A stretch of 64,000 nucleotides of DNA. Origin: DATLED01 sp035525495 (GTDB lineage Bacteria > Actinomycetota > Acidimicrobiia > Acidimicrobiales > CADCTF01). Shown piece after piece: positions 1 through 7,566 of the stretch (position 1 is the first letter of the stretch; every line of letters starts with the position of its first letter). Under the pieces are notes generated by a model. The model saw only the letters and a list, made by a program, of their open reading frames with translations, was not told where the DNA came from and searched no databases. The translations under genes were made by a program, and so were the position numbers. The DNA lies in contig DATLED010000022.1 of assembly GCA_035525495.1 (NCBI GenBank), positions 44,620 through 108,619 of the forward strand. Reading direction: 5' to 3'.

Positions 1-1166
1 CCCGCACCAACCCGAAGGCCGACTGGTACTGGTGGCGCGACGGCACGCCGGACTCGCCGCCGAACAACTGGGTCGCCGCATTCACCGGCGGGCCCGCTTG
101 GACGTGGGATGACACGCGCAGCCAGTGGTACCTGCACAACTTCCTCGAGGAGCAGCCCGACCTCAACTGGCGCAACCCCGAGGTCGTCACGGCCATGCAC
201 GACACCCTCCGGTTCTGGCTCGACCGCGGCGTCGACGGCTTTCGCATCGACGTCGTCCACCTCCTCGGAAAGACCGACGACCTCCCCGACGGACCGGTCG
301 ACGAGCGGGGACGGGTCGGGCCGATCCACGACTACGCGGACACCCACGCCATCCTGCGCGACATCCGCAGGCTCATGAACGGCTACGAACCCGAGCGGAT
401 GATGGTCGGTGAGGTCTACCTCTTGTCCACCAAGCGCGTCGCCACCTACTACGGCGACGGCGACGAGCTCCACCTCTCGTTCAACTTTCCGCCTCTCCAC
501 GCGCCGTGGCAGGCGGCGGCATGGCGAAGGCGGATCGAGCGGGTCATCGAGGAGCTGGACCCGCGAGACGCATGGCCGACGTGGGTCATCTCCAACCACG
601 ACCAGCCCCGCCACCGCACCCGCTACGGCACCGAGGCCAAGGCCCGCGCTGCCGCCGTCCAACTCCTCACGCTCCGCGGCACGCCCTTCCTCTACGCCGG
701 CGAGGAGCTCGGCCTCGAGGACGCTGTCGTCCCGCCCCACCGCGTGCGCGATCCCGGCGGACGCGACGGTTGCCGTGCTCCGATCCCGTGGACCGCCGTC
801 CCCGATCACGGGTGGGGCACCGACGACCCGTGGCTCCCGTGGCCGCCCGACGCCGACACCCGCAACGCCGAGGTCGAGGCGGCCGACGACACCTCGGTCC
901 TCGCCCTCTATCGCCGGCTGCTCGCCGCCCGTCGCGCGTCGCCGGCGCTGCGTGCGGGCGGGTTCGGCTGGCTCGACAGTCCGCCCGAGGTCCTGGCCTA
1001 TGAACGAACCCACCCCGGCGGGGATCGCCGCGTGGTCCTCGTCAACTACAGCGACGAGCCCCGGTCCGTCGACACCCACGGAGGGGCTGCGATCGAGCTC
1101 AGCAGCGACGGCGCCGCCTTCGACGGCAAGACGCTCGGACCGAACCAGGCCGTCCTCCTGCGCTGA
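1..1166 (+). CDS. GH13 alpha-glucosidase / oligo-1,6-glucosidase-like, 5' partial
   Basis: The gene is open from the window edge (first whole codon at position 3), so its N-terminus lies outside. It encodes the C-terminal part of an alpha-amylase-superfamily glucosidase that hydrolyses alpha-glucosidic bonds in short oligosaccharides or trehalose-like sugars. The catalytic nucleophile Asp sits in GFRID (codon at 249), the acid/base Glu in VGEVYL (codon at 411) and the transition-state Asp in SNHDQPR (codon at 600). The segment YAGEELG and a C-terminal beta domain follow, as in family members. Substrate cannot be fixed from this part. It converges on the protease gene with a 39-bp gap. Confidence 0.9.
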   Translation, partial: RTNPKADWYWWRDGTPDSPPNNWVAAFTGGPAWTWDDTRSQWYLHNFLEEQPDLNWRNPEVVTAMHDTLRFWLDRGVDGFRIDVVHLLGKTDDLPDGPVDERGRVGPIHDYADTHAILRDIRRLMNGYEPERMMVGEVYLLSTKRVATYYGDGDELHLSFNFPPLHAPWQAAAWRRRIERVIEELDPRDAWPTWVISNHDQPRHRTRYGTEAKARAAAVQLLTLRGTPFLYAGEELGLEDAVVPPHRVRDPGGRDGCRAPIPWTAVPDHGWGTDDPWLPWPPDADTRNAEVEAADDTSVLALYRRLLAARRASPALRAGGFGWLDSPPEVLAYERTHPGGDRRVVLVNYSDEPRSVDTHGGAAIELSSDGAAFDGKTLGPNQAVLLR

Positions 1167-1205
1167 TCGAGAGCACCGCACTCTTCCGGGGGAGCGCGTC
1201 GTGCG

Positions 1206-2363
1206 CTAGATGCAGGGGCCACCGGCCCCACGGGTGCGCCGAGCCGCCAGCGCGGCCCGCAGCTCGGAGTCGTCGAGGGCGTAGGCGGTACCCGGTCGGT
1301 CCGGCGCGATGGCGAACGCCACGCCGATGACCCGTCCGTTCACGTCGATGACGGCACTGCCCGAGTCGCCAGGGCGGAGCGACGACGCCAGGAAGAGCAC
1401 CTCGCGTCGCGTGCTGTCGCGGTCGTAGATGTCGTGACCCGTCGTCGGGGCCTCGTCGCGAACGACCGCTGGCGCGACGCGGACCGTGTTCTGGCCACCT
1501 GGGTAGCCGAGGACAGCGGCGGGGTCGCCGACGGACGAGGACGCGAGCTCGAGCGGGGTCTGGCCGAGGCGGGGAACGGACAGCAGCGCGAGATCGCGGT
1601 CGTCGTCGAAGAAGACGATCGTCGCCGCCAGCAAGCGCCCGTCGGGTCGGCGGGCGCGGATGCGCTCACCTCCGGCGACCACGTGCGCGTTGGTGGCGAC
1701 GAGGTTCTCGGCGACCGCGAACCCGCTCCCTTCATGGCGGCCGCCGCAACCGTCGCTCTCGACGTTGATGGTCGACCGGACAGCCTTGGCCACCACTGCC
1801 GCCGGAACCGGGACCCGCGAGGGCGGAGGGCCGATGTCGGGCGCCGGGCGGAGGTCCTCGAACACGTCGGGGAAGCGGGCGTCGCCGACGAGGGAGCGGA
1901 CGGCACGCGACGCGTCAGGCGGACGCGGGGCGAATTCGTCGATCGCCCCGACGATGGCGGAGTTGCGGGCCTGCTGCGCGGCGGAGCCAGGCACCTGCGC
2001 GGCGATGGGGAGGAACAACCAGACGCCGACGAGGAGACCGACGACGCCGACGACGGCGCCACCCGCTCGGTCGAGGATGCGTGCCGGCGGCGGCACGGCT
2101 TTGCGCAACGTCGATCCCACCATCTCGCCGAGGGCGCCGCCGATGGCGGCGCCGACGAGCAGCACGACGAGGGTGAGCACCAGCCGCCCCGTCGGCGTCA
2201 CCTCACCGACGCGCCGGAGCGCCGTCGGCAGCAACCGCAGTGCGAGAACGAACCCGCCGAGCGCACCGATCCACGAGGCCACGCGCGCCACGAGCCCCAC
2301 TCGATAACCGCCGACCAACGCGGAGAAGAGCGCGATCCCGAGGATGACGTCCAGCACGTTCAC
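1206..2363 (-). CDS. MarP-like membrane-anchored serine protease (CvpA + trypsin-like)
   Basis: 385 residues. About 120 N-terminal residues form four hydrophobic helices of the CvpA type, followed by a chymotrypsin-fold periplasmic protease domain. The triad is visible: His227 in NAHVV, Asp257 in DRDLALL and Ser334 in PGDSGSAV. Spacing and length are very close to mycobacterial MarP, which protects against acid and oxidative stress and processes a peptidoglycan hydrolase; the same role here is inference. Cys206 and Cys207 lie just before the protease core, where MarP has a redox disulfide, but adjacent cysteines make that pairing unclear. The start is GTG with no strong ribosome site. The upstream gene on the same strand is separated by a hairpin. 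Confidence 0.88.
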   Translation of the reverse strand: MNVLDVILGIALFSALVGGYRVGLVARVASWIGALGGFVLALRLLPTALRRVGEVTPTGRLVLTLVVLLVGAAIGGALGEMVGSTLRKAVPPPARILDRAGGAVVGVVGLLVGVWLFLPIAAQVPGSAAQQARNSAIVGAIDEFAPRPPDASRAVRSLVGDARFPDVFEDLRPAPDIGPPPSRVPVPAAVVAKAVRSTINVESDGCGGRHEGSGFAVAENLVATNAHVVAGGERIRARRPDGRLLAATIVFFDDDRDLALLSVPRLGQTPLELASSSVGDPAAVLGYPGGQNTVRVAPAVVRDEAPTTGHDIYDRDSTRREVLFLASSLRPGDSGSAVIDVNGRVIGVAFAIAPDRPGTAYALDDSELRAALAARRTRGAGGPCI

Positions 2364-2420
2364 CGGACGGAGAACCTACCGGGAGCGCTGCGACCACCCG
2401 ATCACTCGACAAGCGCGCTG

Positions 2421-2460
2421 ACGTCCCGCTCTCGCCTGGGAGGACAAGAGAGCAGGACGT
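2421..2460. terminator. 13-bp stem hairpin, possible terminator
   Basis: Arms ACGTCCCGCTCTC (2421-2433) and GAGAGCAGGACGT (2448-2460) pair at 12 of 13 positions around a 14-nt loop. It lies between the stop of the small membrane protein gene and the start of the MarP-like gene, both on the minus strand. There is no T-run, so it would be a non-canonical terminator or a protein site. Confidence 0.4.
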
Positions 2461-2504
2461 CTCGCTACACCAATGATCGGCACGGGGGATGCCGACTTGA
2501 GGAC

Positions 2505-2654
2505 TTATCGACGCAGGAGTTCGCGCCTCCGGACGAGCAGCGCGGCGGCGACCGCCAGCAGCAGGGCGCCTGCCAAACCGACGCGTTCCAAACCGAACAG
2601 CGACAGCTCCGCGGCCAGCATTCCCGCCAGCAGGAACAACACGGCGAGTGCCAT
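2505..2654 (-). CDS. small two-helix membrane protein
   Basis: 49 residues if translation starts at the ATG at 2654, which is preceded by a good GGGGAGG ribosome site about 7 nt away. The sequence is nearly all hydrophobic: two helices (roughly residues 2-20 and 27-42) separated by a short polar turn (GLER), then an Arg-rich tail that should face the cytoplasm. It begins 30 bp after the stop of the metallo-hydrolase gene and is probably co-transcribed. No family is recognised. An in-frame upstream extension to 2732 is unlikely because it is Arg/Gly-rich and overlaps the neighbour. Confidence 0.6.
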   Translation of the reverse strand: MALAVLFLLAGMLAAELSLFGLERVGLAGALLLAVAAALLVRRRELLRR

Positions 2655-2683
2655 GGTGGAACCTCCCCTGGATCCCGGATCTC

Positions 2684-3961
2684 CTACCCGGGAGCGCCGC
2701 CCGACAACCGGTCGGACTCGGCCGCCGCCCACGAGAAGACCCCCTTGGCCATCGTCGAGGTCTCTTCTTCGGCCCGCCGCCGGTTGACGTCCGCCCGCAC
2801 CCGATGCACGCCCGCGTCGTCAGGCGCGGCCAACGACGCCAGCTCCGCCAGGTGTCCCGCGAGACGAAGGTCGCCGGCGTCGGCGACGGCGAGCGCGCGA
2901 TCCGCGAGCACGCCCGGGCCGCCGACGAGCGACGCCACCTCGGCGGCGAGGGCGGCCTCGGGCGCCGGCTTCAGCGTCGCTGGGTTCCCGTCGTACCAAC
3001 CGCCGTAGAGGCGCCACGTGTTGCGCACGATGAACTCGGGGTCGTCGTAGACGGGTCGCAGGTACGGCTTGTCCAACAACCCCGCCGGCGGGCGGACGGT
3101 GTGGATGATCTCGTCGAGCCGCGCCCCCGCGTTCATCAGCGCCAGGGTCTGTTCGTGCAACGACTCCAGGAGATCGGCCGTGTCGGAGAGCGCCTCCCGC
3201 ACGCGGTCCTCGCCGACGACGGGCACGCCGTGGCCGGGCAACAGCACCTCCGGAGACAGCGCCACCATCTCCCGTAGGCCGTCCGCCCAGTCCTTGGGAT
3301 AGCGCTGCACCTTCTGCGGATTGCCGGCGTTCGGCGAGGCCCAGATGAACATGTCGCCGGTGCAGACGACCCGCTTCGACGGGAACCACGTCCACGTGTG
3401 GTCGTCGGTCTCGCCGCGGCAGTGGTGGAGCTCGAACGACAGCGAGCCCACGGTGACGTCGAGGCGTCGCTCGTAGGTCTCGTCGGGATAGCGGTACTCC
3501 GTCGGCCACGAGAAGTTCCGCAGTCCGAACTGCCGCGCGTTGATGATGCCGTTGTATCCCGCGGTGAGGATGTACCGGTCGAACCGTGGCGGCAGGGCTT
3601 CGTGGGCGATCACCCGCGGCGCCCGCCAGCCATTCGCCGACGACTCGGCCTCGAACACCGGAACGCCGAAGACGTGGTCGATGTGCCCGTGGGAGTACAC
3701 GGCGGTGTCGAGCCGCTCGGGGGTCCACGTCCGCACCTGGTCGTGCACCGACTGGGCGAGCAGCGCGCTCCCGGTGTCGACGAGCACGAGGCCGTCGCCG
3801 GTGGTGAAGGCGCTGACGTTGGCGAACGACGGGACGAAGGCGACGCCGTCCATCACCTCCGCCAGGTCGCCGAGGTTCTGGCCTGACACGGGGTGGTGGC
3901 CTTCGAGGTCGGTCTCTCCCCGCCAGAGCTCGTCTGCCAAAGTCAGGATGTCGTCGGCCAT
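2684..3961 (-). CDS. alkyl-sulfatase-type MBL-fold metallo-hydrolase
   Basis: 425 residues. The metallo-beta-lactamase motif is SHGHIDH (His91, His93, Asp95, His96), with further metal ligands expected in RGETDDH, TGDMF and LPGHG. The long C-terminal extension after about residue 280 matches the dimerisation region of BDS1/SdsA1-type alkyl sulfatases, which cleave sulfate from primary alkyl sulfates, although the usual C-terminal sterol-carrier domain is short or absent. It is likely a two-zinc hydrolase; the substrate is not proven. The ATG at 3961 was chosen because the TetR gene starts divergently 25 bp away at 3987; longer starts would overlap it. Confidence 0.82.
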   Translation of the reverse strand: MADDILTLADELWRGETDLEGHHPVSGQNLGDLAEVMDGVAFVPSFANVSAFTTGDGLVLVDTGSALLAQSVHDQVRTWTPERLDTAVYSHGHIDHVFGVPVFEAESSANGWRAPRVIAHEALPPRFDRYILTAGYNGIINARQFGLRNFSWPTEYRYPDETYERRLDVTVGSLSFELHHCRGETDDHTWTWFPSKRVVCTGDMFIWASPNAGNPQKVQRYPKDWADGLREMVALSPEVLLPGHGVPVVGEDRVREALSDTADLLESLHEQTLALMNAGARLDEIIHTVRPPAGLLDKPYLRPVYDDPEFIVRNTWRLYGGWYDGNPATLKPAPEAALAAEVASLVGGPGVLADRALAVADAGDLRLAGHLAELASLAAPDDAGVHRVRADVNRRRAEEETSTMAKGVFSWAAAESDRLSGGAPG

Positions 3962-3986
3962 GGACAGGAACCTACGATGAACTCCC

Positions 3987-4601
3987 ATGCCTGTGTCGTT
4001 CGGAGGCGGTGCAGCGACGTCCGATCGCCGCGACGGCCGCACCCTTCGCTCCCTTCGTACGAGGACGGCCGTCGTCGACGCCCTCCTGGCGCTCATCGAC
4101 GAGGGCGACCTGCGCCCGCCGGCGCCCCGGATCGCCGAGCGCGCCGGCGTGTCCTTGCGGTCGGTGTTCCAGCACTTCCGCGACCTCGAGGGGCTGTTCG
4201 CCTTCGCGACCGACCGACAGCTCGAGCGGATCGGGGCCCTCGTCCGTCCGCTGCCGACGACGGGGCCGCTGAACGCCCGACTCGACGCGTTCGTCGAACA
4301 GCGGGTCACGATCTACGAGGCGGTCACCCCGGTGCGGCGGGCGGCACTGGCGCAGGAACCCTTCTCGCCCCACGCCGTCGTGGCGCGGGATCGGATCCTC
4401 GCGGTCGCGCGGGCTGAGCTCGAGCGGACCTTCGCCGACGAACTCCTGGGGGGCGGCCCGGAGCTGCTCGAGGCCCTCGACGCGGCCGCCAGTTGGCAGC
4501 TCTGGGAGGCGCTCCGGAACCACCAGGGGCTCGACGTGGACGGGGCGCGTAAGGTGCTTCGGCGCCTGCTGCACTCGCTGCTGTTCGCACCATCGACCTG
4601 A
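3987..4601 (+). CDS. TetR-family transcriptional regulator
   Basis: 204 residues. The N-terminal helix-turn-helix covers about residues 20-65 (IAERAGVSLRSVFQHFRDLEGLF), typical of TetR; the rest is a helical ligand-binding domain without a recognisable subfamily. It is divergent from the MBL-fold hydrolase with only 25 bp between starts, so it probably controls that gene and itself. It is followed after 13 bp by the F420 oxidoreductase gene, suggesting a regulator-led operon. No clear palindrome was seen in the very short intergenic space. Confidence 0.85.
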   Translation: MPVSFGGGAATSDRRDGRTLRSLRTRTAVVDALLALIDEGDLRPPAPRIAERAGVSLRSVFQHFRDLEGLFAFATDRQLERIGALVRPLPTTGPLNARLDAFVEQRVTIYEAVTPVRRAALAQEPFSPHAVVARDRILAVARAELERTFADELLGGGPELLEALDAAASWQLWEALRNHQGLDVDGARKVLRRLLHSLLFAPST

Positions 4602-4614
4602 CCCGGAGGCCCTC

Positions 4615-5475
4615 GTGAAGTTCGGCATCGTCTTCGCCAACACCGGCTTCGCAGCCACGCCCGAGGGCGCGGCGTCGCTCGGCCGCATCGCCGAGGAGGC
4701 GGGCTTCGAGTCGCTCTGGACGGTCGAGCACGTCATCGTCCCCGCGGGATACGAGTCGCAGTACCCGTACTCGCCGACCGGGAAGATGCCGGGCAACGAG
4801 GACAACCCCATCCCGGACCCGCTGATCTGGCTGACGTGGGTCGCCGCCAACACCCGGACGATCAACCTCGCCACCGGCATCCTGATCCTCCCCCAGCGCA
4901 ACCCCATTGTGTTGTCGAAGGAGGTGGCGACGCTCGACGTGCTGTCGAGCGGGCGGGCGATTCTCGGCGTCGGCGTCGGTTGGCTGCGCGAGGAGTTCGA
5001 CGCCATCGGGGTCGACTTCGACGATCGCGGACCGATCACCGACGAGTACATCGAGGCGCTGCGCGAGCTCTGGAGGGCGGACGAGCCCACCTTCAACGGA
5101 CGGTGGACGTCGTTCGAGCGGGCGAAGATGTACCCGAAGCCCGCGCAGTCCGGCGGTGTGCCGATCCACGTCGGCGGGCACTCGAAGGCGGCGGCCAAGC
5201 GGGCCGGGCGGCTCGGGGACGGCTTCTTCCCCGCCAAGGGTTCGCTCGAGGAGCTTGCGTCGTTGTTCGGGGTCGCTCGGACGGCGGCGACCGAAGCCGG
5301 GCGTGATCCTTCCGCCATCGAGATGACGTGCGGCGGCGCCATGGACGTCGAAGGCGTGAAGAAGTACGCGGACATCGGGGCCGACCGACTCGTGGTGCCG
5401 GCATTCGGGCGCGACGCCGAGTCCTACAAGCAGATGCTCGGCGGGTTCGGCGAGAACGTCATCTCCAAGCTCTGA
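4615..5475 (+). CDS. F420-dependent LLM-class oxidoreductase
   Basis: 286 residues, GTG start with GGAGG 6 nt upstream. This is a luciferase-like TIM-barrel enzyme of the F420-dependent type: N-terminal FGIVFANTGF, central TGILILPQRNP and the GVGVGWLREEFDA segment that contacts the cofactor in this family. Such actinobacterial enzymes reduce or oxidise small organic substrates with F420. The substrate is unknown. It sits between TetR and an ABC1 kinase gene and runs into the latter with 1 bp between stop and start, so the three genes are probably one transcript. Confidence 0.87.
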   Translation: MKFGIVFANTGFAATPEGAASLGRIAEEAGFESLWTVEHVIVPAGYESQYPYSPTGKMPGNEDNPIPDPLIWLTWVAANTRTINLATGILILPQRNPIVLSKEVATLDVLSSGRAILGVGVGWLREEFDAIGVDFDDRGPITDEYIEALRELWRADEPTFNGRWTSFERAKMYPKPAQSGGVPIHVGGHSKAAAKRAGRLGDGFFPAKGSLEELASLFGVARTAATEAGRDPSAIEMTCGGAMDVEGVKKYADIGADRLVVPAFGRDAESYKQMLGGFGENVISKL

Positions 5476-5476
5476 G

Positions 5477-6853
5477 GTGAGCTGGGTCGAGCGCCGGGCC
5501 GGCCTGCCCGACGAGTCGCAGCGCCTGCTGGCGCGCCTTCCGGAGCTGTTGGCCGAGGCCGCCGAACGGGCGGAGTCGATCATCGGGACCTCGCCGTTGG
5601 AGGGGCGATCGTTGGTGCGGGTGGCGCGGCTGGCGGGATTGGCCGCGCCCGACCTCGTGCCCGTGCTTCGGTCGCGGGACGCCGAGACGATCGTGCCGGT
5701 GCTCGCCAAGCTGGCGCTGCGGGGCGGGCCGACCTACGTGAAGCTCGGCCAGCTCGTGTCATCGACGCGGGGGCTGGCGCCGGACTGGGTCGCCGACGCG
5801 TTCGCCGGTTGTCGCGACGCCGTGCCGCCGGCGCCCAAGGGCGAGATCGCGTCGGTCCTCGAGCGGTCCGGCGTGCTCGACCACCTGCGGTCGTGGAACG
5901 TCCGGCCGATGGCCTCGGCGTCGGTCGCCCAGGTGCACGAGGCCGTGCTCGACGACGGGACGGATGTCGTCCTCAAGATCCGGCGCCCGGGCATCGTCGG
6001 CGTCGTGTCGGCGGACGCGGCCTATCTGCTGCCGATCCTACGGATCGTGCAGTCGCGCAACGAGAAGGTGAAGCTCGCCAACCTCTACGGGACGCTCGAC
6101 CTGATGTTGCGGATGTTCGCCCAGGAGGCCGACCTGCGGCTCGAGGCGGCGTCGATCGTGCAGATGGCGCTGGCGTTCGAGCGGGCGTCGGTGGGCGTCA
6201 CGATCCCGGCGCCGATCCCGGGTCTCATCACCAAGCGGGTGCTGGTGATGGAACGCATCGACGGCGTCTCGGCGGCGCTGGAGGGAGTGGTGTCGTCGTA
6301 CGGGCACGCCCCCGCTGAGCTCGTGCGGCTGGCGGTGGCGGGCGTGCTTGAGACCACGATGGTCGACGGGATCTTCCACGGCGACCTGCACCTCGGCAAC
6401 GTGCTGGTGACGGCGGACGGATTGGCGCTGATCGACTTCGGGATCGTCGGGCGGTTGACCGGTCAGCAGCGCCTGGCGTTGCTGGCGCTGCTGCAGGCGG
6501 CGCTGACCGAGGACCGCGACGGCATCATCCGTGCCCTGCGCGACTTCGGCGCGCTACCGCCCGACGTCGACGTCGACGAGTTCCTGTCACAGCTCCCTCC
6601 GCCGTTGACCCGGGAGCAGCGCCAGGAGGTGATGTCCGGTCCTGGCGGGCGGGAGGTGATGCAGCAGCGCTTCAGCGGGATCGTCCGTGCGCTCGGTGCT
6701 TCGGGGTTCCGCATCCCGCCGGAGCTGACCTTGTTCGCCAAGAACCTCGTGTACCTCGGCGACGCCATCCAGCGCCACGCTCCCGAGCTCGACCTCGAAG
6801 CCGAGCTCGGCGACACGGTCGTCTCCATCCTTCAGCGCGTCGCCGGCTCGTAA
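5477..6853 (+). CDS. AarF/UbiB (ABC1) atypical kinase family protein
   Basis: 458 residues, GTG start 1 nt after the preceding stop. Hallmarks of the ABC1 family are present: KLGQLVSSTRGL (the KxGQ motif), an Ala-rich nucleotide loop ASASVAQVHEA, the lysine in VVLKIRRPG, the catalytic FHGDLHLGN and the DFG-like LIDFGIVGRL. The family consists of protein-kinase-like ATPases linked to isoprenoid-quinone lipid handling. Near the C-terminus no strong transmembrane pair is evident, unlike many UbiB proteins. The gene converges on the GGDEF gene with a 33-bp gap. Confidence 0.88.
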   Translation: MSWVERRAGLPDESQRLLARLPELLAEAAERAESIIGTSPLEGRSLVRVARLAGLAAPDLVPVLRSRDAETIVPVLAKLALRGGPTYVKLGQLVSSTRGLAPDWVADAFAGCRDAVPPAPKGEIASVLERSGVLDHLRSWNVRPMASASVAQVHEAVLDDGTDVVLKIRRPGIVGVVSADAAYLLPILRIVQSRNEKVKLANLYGTLDLMLRMFAQEADLRLEAASIVQMALAFERASVGVTIPAPIPGLITKRVLVMERIDGVSAALEGVVSSYGHAPAELVRLAVAGVLETTMVDGIFHGDLHLGNVLVTADGLALIDFGIVGRLTGQQRLALLALLQAALTEDRDGIIRALRDFGALPPDVDVDEFLSQLPPPLTREQRQEVMSGPGGREVMQQRFSGIVRALGASGFRIPPELTLFAKNLVYLGDAIQRHAPELDLEAELGDTVVSILQRVAGS

Positions 6854-6886
6854 CACGCCGCCGCGGAAAGGAAGTCGGATCGGCGC

Positions 6887-7501
6887 TCACAACTCGTCGC
6901 GGTGTTTGGCGAGGAGATCGTCGAGGCCTTCGCGAAGGAGGCTGGCCTCGGTGCGGCCGGTCTTGGTGGAGAGCTTGGCCAGGCGGTCGAGAGTCGCGCG
7001 GGAGTAGTAGTTGCTCTTCAGCGTCATCTTCTCCTCGACGAAGATTGCGACGCGGCTGCGGCCCTCCCGCTTTGCCCGGGCCAGTGCCTGGTCGGCGGCC
7101 CGCAGGAGCTCGACCGTCTCGCTCGCGTGCGGCGGGCGGGCGGCGACGCCGACGGACACGCCGAGCCGCGGCGTGAGGTCGGGAGCGAAGGGGTGCTCCG
7201 CGAAGTGGACGCGGATCTCGTCGAAGAGGATCAGCGCCGTCTCGGCCGACGTGTCGGGGAGGGCAACGGCGTACTCGTCGCCGCCGAGCCGACCGACGAT
7301 GGCCTCCTTCGGCAGGCTGCCGTTCAGCGTGCGCTCCCACGATGCCAGTGCCTGATCGCCGGCCTCATGCCCGTGGGCGCTGTTGAGGCCGGCGAAATTG
7401 TCGAGGTCGGTCATGGCGAAGGCCATGGCGCCCTCCGGTCCGAGCTTCTTGTCGACGAGGGCCAGGAAGTCCGGGATCTCGAGCTTCTTCATCAGTGCCA
7501 C
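6887..7501 (-). CDS. GGDEF diguanylate cyclase fused to ribbon-helix-helix DNA-binding domain
   Basis: 204 residues from the GTG at 7501, which has GGAGG 5 nt upstream; the ATG at 7492 is the alternative. Residues about 20-155 form a GGDEF domain: Asp32 (metal), Asn40, His45 and Asp49 (GTP) and the signature GGDEY at 73-77 are present, so cyclase activity is plausible. The RxxD inhibitory site is absent (PKEA at 64-67). Residues 159-200 match a CopG/Arc-type ribbon-helix-helix: a short strand, then helices with the RTEASLLREGLDDLL pattern. No sensor domain exists. A coaxial palindrome covers its promoter, pointing to autoregulation. This domain pairing is unusual. Confidence 0.82.
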   Translation of the reverse strand: MALMKKLEIPDFLALVDKKLGPEGAMAFAMTDLDNFAGLNSAHGHEAGDQALASWERTLNGSLPKEAIVGRLGGDEYAVALPDTSAETALILFDEIRVHFAEHPFAPDLTPRLGVSVGVAARPPHASETVELLRAADQALARAKREGRSRVAIFVEEKMTLKSNYYSRATLDRLAKLSTKTGRTEASLLREGLDDLLAKHRDEL

Positions 7502-7509
7502 GGTGGCCT

Positions 7510-7551
7510 CCGTATATCGCAACAACATATATATGTTGGAGCACCATACGG
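7510..7551. promoter_or_regulatory. coaxial palindromic operator and promoter of the GGDEF-RHH gene
   Basis: A perfect 16-bp palindrome CAACATATATATGTTG (7523-7538) is flanked at equal distance (7 bp) by CCGTAT (7510-7515) and ATACGG (7546-7551), all centred on 7530.5. The AT core stands out in a GC-rich genome and can serve as the -10 region on the minus strand. It lies 9-50 bp upstream of the GTG start, where a ribbon-helix-helix repressor would be expected to bind. Confidence 0.72.
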
Positions 7552-7566
7552 ACGTAGCCGCCGATG

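Noticed and set aside
1434..3008. Long plus-strand open frame antisense to the MarP-like and MBL genes
   Set aside because: Arg/Asp-rich composition and no motif; a codon-bias shadow of the minus-strand genes.
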